64,000 bases of DNA from assembly GCA_026129485.1 (NCBI GenBank), contig JAHCHY010000010.1, positions 89,544 through 153,543 on the forward strand. Reading direction: 5' to 3'. Below are positions 60,750-64,000 of the stretch, piece by piece (position 1 is the first letter of the stretch; every line of letters begins with the position of its first letter). The notes under the pieces are model-generated. The model was not told the DNA's origin and searched no databases. It saw only the letters and a program-made list of their open reading frames with translations. This DNA is from Cyclobacteriaceae bacterium (lineage in GTDB: Bacteria; Bacteroidota; Bacteroidia; Cytophagales; Cyclobacteriaceae). The position numbers and the translations under genes were made by a program.

Positions 60750-61076
60750 ATGAAAGATCATTCACTCGGTGAATTTGAAGAGCTGGTATTGCTCATGGTG
60801 GCGGCTTTGCACGATGAAGCCTACGGGGTTTCCATACTCGAAAACCTCGAAGAAGAGCTCGACAAAAAGCTGAACATCAGCGCGGTTCATGTTGCGCTCA
60901 AGCGCATGGAAGACAAGGGCTTTCTCAAATCAAGGTTTGGCGGCATTACGGAAGACCGGGGCGGCAGGCGCAAGAAGTACTACGTGGTTACGGCTTTAGG
61001 CAAAAAGGTGCTGGACGCGCAATATGAGCTGCGGAACAGCATTTACAGGCGTATCCCGAAAATCTCGTTTGGATAG
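60750..61076 (+). CDS. PadR family transcriptional regulator
   Basis: 108 residues with the winged-helix PadR pattern (LGEFEELVLLMVAALHDEAYGVSILENLEEELDKKLNISAVHVALKRMEDKGFLKSRFGG, RRKKYYVVTALGKKVL). It lies 79 bases upstream of the first FtsX permease and is the probable regulator of the permease genes. Confidence 0.93.
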   Translation: MKDHSLGEFEELVLLMVAALHDEAYGVSILENLEEELDKKLNISAVHVALKRMEDKGFLKSRFGGITEDRGGRRKKYYVVTALGKKVLDAQYELRNSIYRRIPKISFG

Positions 61077-61079
61077 GAA

Positions 61080-61152
61080 TAGTTGTTAGTTGCTGGTTAA
61101 TAGTTGTTCGTAACGATTGACCAATAACCAACAACGATCAACTAACAACTTA
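61080..61152. repeat. CTGGTTAATAGTTG / CAACTAACAAC inverted repeat
   Basis: agttgttagttgctggttaatagttgttcg pairs loosely with ccaataaccaacaacgatcaactaacaac, the same word family as 42604-42722. It lies just before the first FtsX permease start. Confidence 0.45.
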
Positions 61153-61155
61153 AAA

Positions 61156-63786
61156 ATGAATCCACCCAAACTCACCCTCCGCTTCCTTCGCTGGTTCTGC
61201 CGGGAAGATTACATCGAGGAAATCGAAGGTGATCTGACGGAGGTTTTCGAGAAAGAGTATAAAGATGCTCCGCGTAGAGCAAAGTGGAAATTTGCGTGGA
61301 GCGTGATCCGGTATTTCCGACCGGAGTTTATGAAGTCGTTAAAAAATTATCAACCTAATGCTGTCGGTATGTATAAAAGTTATTTCAAGATCGGGTGGCG
61401 CAATTTGAGGAAGCACAAAAGTTTGTCCTTCATAAATATTTTCGGATTGGCAACGGGAATGGGTTTCAGTCTGTTGATATTTTTATTTGTTGCCGATGAA
61501 TTGAGCTACGACCGCTTTAATAAAGATGCGGATCGTATTTATCGTGTGGTAAAAGATTTTGTAAACTCCGATGGTAGTCATTTACCTGATGCCACCACAC
61601 CGCCTGCTCTTGCACCTGCAATACAAAGAGAAATTCCGGGCATTGAACAGGTTACCCGGGTATTCCCGGGCTGGGGTGGCAACTTTTTGGTTAGCTACAA
61701 AGACAAACATATCTACACGGAAAAACTGTTTCGTGCCGACAGCAGCTTTTTTGATGTATTTACAATTCCCTTCGTTAAAGGCAACGCAAAGGATGCATTT
61801 AAACAGGTAAACTCTGTTATACTTACAGAATCTGCTGTCAGAAAATATTTCGGCCCGGAAGACCCAATGGGCGAGGTATTGCAGATGGATATATTTGGCA
61901 GGACGATGGATATGATGATTTCGGGCGTGGTGAAAGATGTTCTCGATAATGCGCATTTCCATTTTGATTTTTTAATTCCGATAAGAACGTTTGAGGGTAA
62001 CATTGACAACAATTGGAGGAGATATAATTTTTATACCTATATAAAGCTGCAACCGCACGTAAGTATCACCGGTGTAGAATCCCAAATACAAGCACTGTAT
62101 AAACGTAGCAACCCGAATGAAAACAATGTCTACTACACACAGGCTTTAACAAACATCCATCTTGACTCAAACCTTAAGTGGGAGATAGAAACCAACGGTG
62201 AACGGTTGCATGTGTTTGTATTTGCCATTGTGGGATTACTTATTATTCTGATTGCAGCCATCAATTATATTAACCTTGTCACGGCAAGGTCTTCGCTTCG
62301 TGCAAAAGAAATAGGCGTTCGCAAAGTGGCAGGCGCTTACAATACCTCATTGGTAAAACAATTTTTGATTGAGTCTGTAATTATCTGCTTTGTTGCTTCT
62401 GTAGCAGCTTTGGTAATAGCAGGATTGTTGCTACCCTTCGTAAACACCATAACATCAAAACATCTTGTGCTGTTCAGCGCAGGCAGCTTTCTTGTAGTTT
62501 ATTTTATAGCAGCAGCCATATTGATTGGCATTTTGGCAGGTTTGTTTCCTGCATTGTATTTATCTTCTTTCAAGCCCGTTATTGTTTTAAAGGGAACAAA
62601 GGTTAACGAAAAAGGAGTATTCAGTTTGCGTAAGGCGCTGGTGGTTGTTCAGTTTACCATTTCCATTGCACTGATTGCAGGCTCACTCATCATTTACCGG
62701 CAAATAGAGTACATGCAGTCAAAAAATCTGGGATTGAATAAAGACCAGGTTTTAATTATTCAAAATTATGGTAGCCTTCAGGGGGCGCAGAGGCCTTCAT
62801 TTCAAAACGAACTATTGCAAATTCACGGTGTAAAAAGCATGGCCGGTTCCAATGGCTTAATAGGCGGAATAAACGGGACTATGAGATTTAATGTAAAGGG
62901 CTCTGATGATGGAGCGGTAACAAATCTTTTGTTTGTAGGGTATGATTATCTCAAGGTACTCGGCATTCAGGTAAAAGAAGGACGGGATTTCTCTCCCGAT
63001 TTTCCTGCAGATACTATATCCTTTGCCTCTAAAGGCACGTTGGAACAGGATTTGGGCAGCATTATTCTGAATGAACAAGCGGTAAAAGATTTAGCTATTC
63101 CTTCACCTGTCATCGGCCAGCAGTTGCTGTGGGGTACGAGTGGCGATACAAGCTATTATGCAAAAGTGATTGGCGTAACGGAAGACTTTCATTTCGCATC
63201 TTTTAAGAATGAGATCAGACCGTTCGCCTTTGTAGTAAGTCCGCAAGGTGGGGGAAACCTTACAGTAAAACTCTCCACACAAAATCTTTCTGTAACACTT
63301 CAGCAAATAGAAAACAAATGGAAACAATTCACGCCTGACAGACCATTGCAATATTCTTTCCTGGACGAAACTTTTGCACAACTGTATAAAGCGGAAGTGA
63401 ATTTTCAGAAGGTTTTGATCGTGCTGGTAATACTAAGCATTTTAATAGCCTGCCTTGGCTTGTATGGATTAGCCGCATTTTCAGTAGGACAACGCACCAA
63501 AGAAATAGGCATACGTAAAGTATTAGGCGCTTCCATAGTTCAATTGTCAGCCATGCTTTCGAAGGATTTCTTAAGGCTGGTATTGATCTCCTGCTTCATT
63601 GCATTTCCTGTTGTGTGGTGGGTGATGCATCAATGGCTCCAGGGTTTTGCCTACCACATCCCTATCAGTTGGTGGATATTAGTGATTCCGGGCGCTGTTG
63701 CCGTGCTGATCGCATTAATTACGGTAAGCTTCCAGGCTGTCAAAGCCGCATTGGCGAACCCGGTGGACAGCCTACGCTCAGAATGA
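61156..63786 (+). CDS. FtsX-like ABC transporter permease (with permease-prefix domain)
   Basis: About 876 residues from MNPPKLTLRFLRWFCREDYIEEIEGDL; the longer frame from 61117 is not supported. A prefix domain (1-75) precedes the MacB-type periplasmic domain and FtsX transmembrane parts: first TM at ~95, extracytoplasmic loop to ~355, three TMs (~360-470), second core and final TMs (~750-870, LIACLGLYGLAAFSVGQRTKEIGIRKVLGAS). Such permeases work with an ATPase encoded elsewhere. First of at least two tandem copies after PadR. Confidence 0.92.
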   Translation: MNPPKLTLRFLRWFCREDYIEEIEGDLTEVFEKEYKDAPRRAKWKFAWSVIRYFRPEFMKSLKNYQPNAVGMYKSYFKIGWRNLRKHKSLSFINIFGLATGMGFSLLIFLFVADELSYDRFNKDADRIYRVVKDFVNSDGSHLPDATTPPALAPAIQREIPGIEQVTRVFPGWGGNFLVSYKDKHIYTEKLFRADSSFFDVFTIPFVKGNAKDAFKQVNSVILTESAVRKYFGPEDPMGEVLQMDIFGRTMDMMISGVVKDVLDNAHFHFDFLIPIRTFEGNIDNNWRRYNFYTYIKLQPHVSITGVESQIQALYKRSNPNENNVYYTQALTNIHLDSNLKWEIETNGERLHVFVFAIVGLLIILIAAINYINLVTARSSLRAKEIGVRKVAGAYNTSLVKQFLIESVIICFVASVAALVIAGLLLPFVNTITSKHLVLFSAGSFLVVYFIAAAILIGILAGLFPALYLSSFKPVIVLKGTKVNEKGVFSLRKALVVVQFTISIALIAGSLIIYRQIEYMQSKNLGLNKDQVLIIQNYGSLQGAQRPSFQNELLQIHGVKSMAGSNGLIGGINGTMRFNVKGSDDGAVTNLLFVGYDYLKVLGIQVKEGRDFSPDFPADTISFASKGTLEQDLGSIILNEQAVKDLAIPSPVIGQQLLWGTSGDTSYYAKVIGVTEDFHFASFKNEIRPFAFVVSPQGGGNLTVKLSTQNLSVTLQQIENKWKQFTPDRPLQYSFLDETFAQLYKAEVNFQKVLIVLVILSILIACLGLYGLAAFSVGQRTKEIGIRKVLGASIVQLSAMLSKDFLRLVLISCFIAFPVVWWVMHQWLQGFAYHIPISWWILVIPGAVAVLIALITVSFQAVKAALANPVDSLRSE
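61175..61264 (+). repeat. near-identical 90-bp segment, copy 1
   Basis: The prefix-domain codons of the first FtsX gene are nearly identical at DNA level to 63911-64000 (about three or four mismatches over 90 bases), much closer than typical for these tandem paralogues. Suggests recent duplication or gene conversion. Confidence 0.8.
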
Positions 63787-63819
63787 GCTACGGCTGTCGA
63801 AGATAGTTTGAGAAGTGAA

Positions 63820-63862
63820 TGAGTTACCGGTTTCCAGTTACCGGCAACTGGAAACCGGTAAC
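63820..63862. repeat. GTTACCGGTTTCCAGTTACCGG palindrome
   Basis: gttaccggtttccagt on the left is matched by actggaaaccggtaac on the right, an almost perfect palindrome between the two FtsX permease genes. Likely intergenic hairpin, possibly affecting mRNA between the two permeases. Confidence 0.7.
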
Positions 63863-63879
63863 AATTAGAAAATGGATCT

Positions 63880-64000
63880 ATGAAAGAAACTTTAACGCCA
63901 CCCCAACGCGCCCTCCGCTTCCTTCGCTGGTTCTGCCGGGAAGACTACATCGAGGAGATTGAAGGTGATCTGACGGAGGTTTTCGAGAAAGAGTATAAAG
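63880..64000 (+). CDS. second FtsX-like permease, cut by window end
   Basis: The first 40 codons of a paralogue of the preceding permease: MKETLTPPQRALRFLRWFCREDYIEEIEGDLTEVFEKEYK. The ATG at 63872 stops at once, so the start at 63880 is chosen. The remaining gene lies outside the window. Confidence 0.85.
   Translation, partial: MKETLTPPQRALRFLRWFCREDYIEEIEGDLTEVFEKEYK
63911..64000 (+). repeat. near-identical 90-bp segment, copy 2
   Basis: Second copy of the prefix-domain segment of 61175-61264; it runs to the window edge, so the full length of the identity is unknown. Confidence 0.8.

Noticed and set aside
1-64000. tRNA, rRNA, CRISPR array or complete insertion sequence
   Set aside because: No cloverleaf-like GGTTC-A arrangement, rRNA words, regularly spaced repeats or transposase-like protein was found on either strand by eye.

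Overview
The window comes from a member of the Bacteroidota, most likely a Cytophagales relative (Cyclobacteriaceae/Fulvivirgaceae/Chryseolinea type). The evidence is two secreted proteases with type IX secretion (T9SS) sorting domains, a PadR regulator followed by tandem FtsX-like permeases with the Cytophagales-type N-terminal prefix, PSD1/DUF1501 operon genes, LytTR two-component genes, many lipoproteins, and weak or absent Shine-Dalgarno sites. No rRNA, tRNA or CRISPR array was seen. Most genes are ordinary chromosomal genes (polA, mutS, purM).

Layout. 1-5551 (minus): an operon for a PSD1-type cytochrome protein, a DUF1501 protein, a Tat-exported TIM-barrel protein and a partial DUF2231-like membrane protein. 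5463-14253: an accessory island bracketed by a ~185-bp direct repeat. Inside are two minus-strand cassettes: lipoprotein plus T9SS serine protease (6181-8959), and secreted beta-propeller/caspase plus a lipoprotein whose 3' part lies in the -1 frame after an A10 run (9481-13706). Each cassette is bordered by stem-loops with similar loops and unrelated but self-complementary stems. Longer paired elements lie left of and between the cassettes. 14253-16843 (minus): two ATP-grasp ligases, one fused to a SET methyltransferase domain, divergent from an amidase (17067-18632). 18771-24714: small conserved genes, a CsgG/HEAT-type protein, a HepT/MntA toxin-antitoxin pair, and a YeiH exporter with a porin. 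24818-37119: polA, a Uma2 protein, an acyl-CoA synthetase, a CBS protein, dienelactone hydrolase, DinB, TPR, S9 peptidase and a quinone-oxidoreductase-type dehydrogenase. 37398-40046: an AT-rich lipoprotein plus T9SS metalloprotease pair and a decayed antitoxin. 40142-46837: purM, a sugar dehydrogenase, an rRNA/tRNA methyltransferase, a DUF5519-like protein, an SRPBCC membrane protein, a truncated histidine kinase, and an ECF sigma factor with a membrane partner. 47090-51117: small stress or envelope proteins and mutS. 51323-60011: an M14 carboxypeptidase, a LytS/LytTR pair, a dioxygenase-like/kelch/YceI/NHL run, a DUF4097 protein and an NAD-binding protein. 60085-64000: a ParDE toxin-antitoxin pair and PadR with two tandem FtsX permeases, the last cut by the window end.

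Main points of interest: (1) the island with structured cassette borders and a gene-fragment direct repeat; (2) the ATP-grasp / ATP-grasp-SET pair, which looks like a peptide-synthesis-and-methylation unit; (3) a dnaX-like A AAA AAG site joining two halves of a lipoprotein gene next to the caspase; (4) two proteases of different catalytic class sharing one C-terminal module; (5) a DNA polymerase I whose proofreading site appears lost. Functions are inferred from motifs read by eye; no database search was run.
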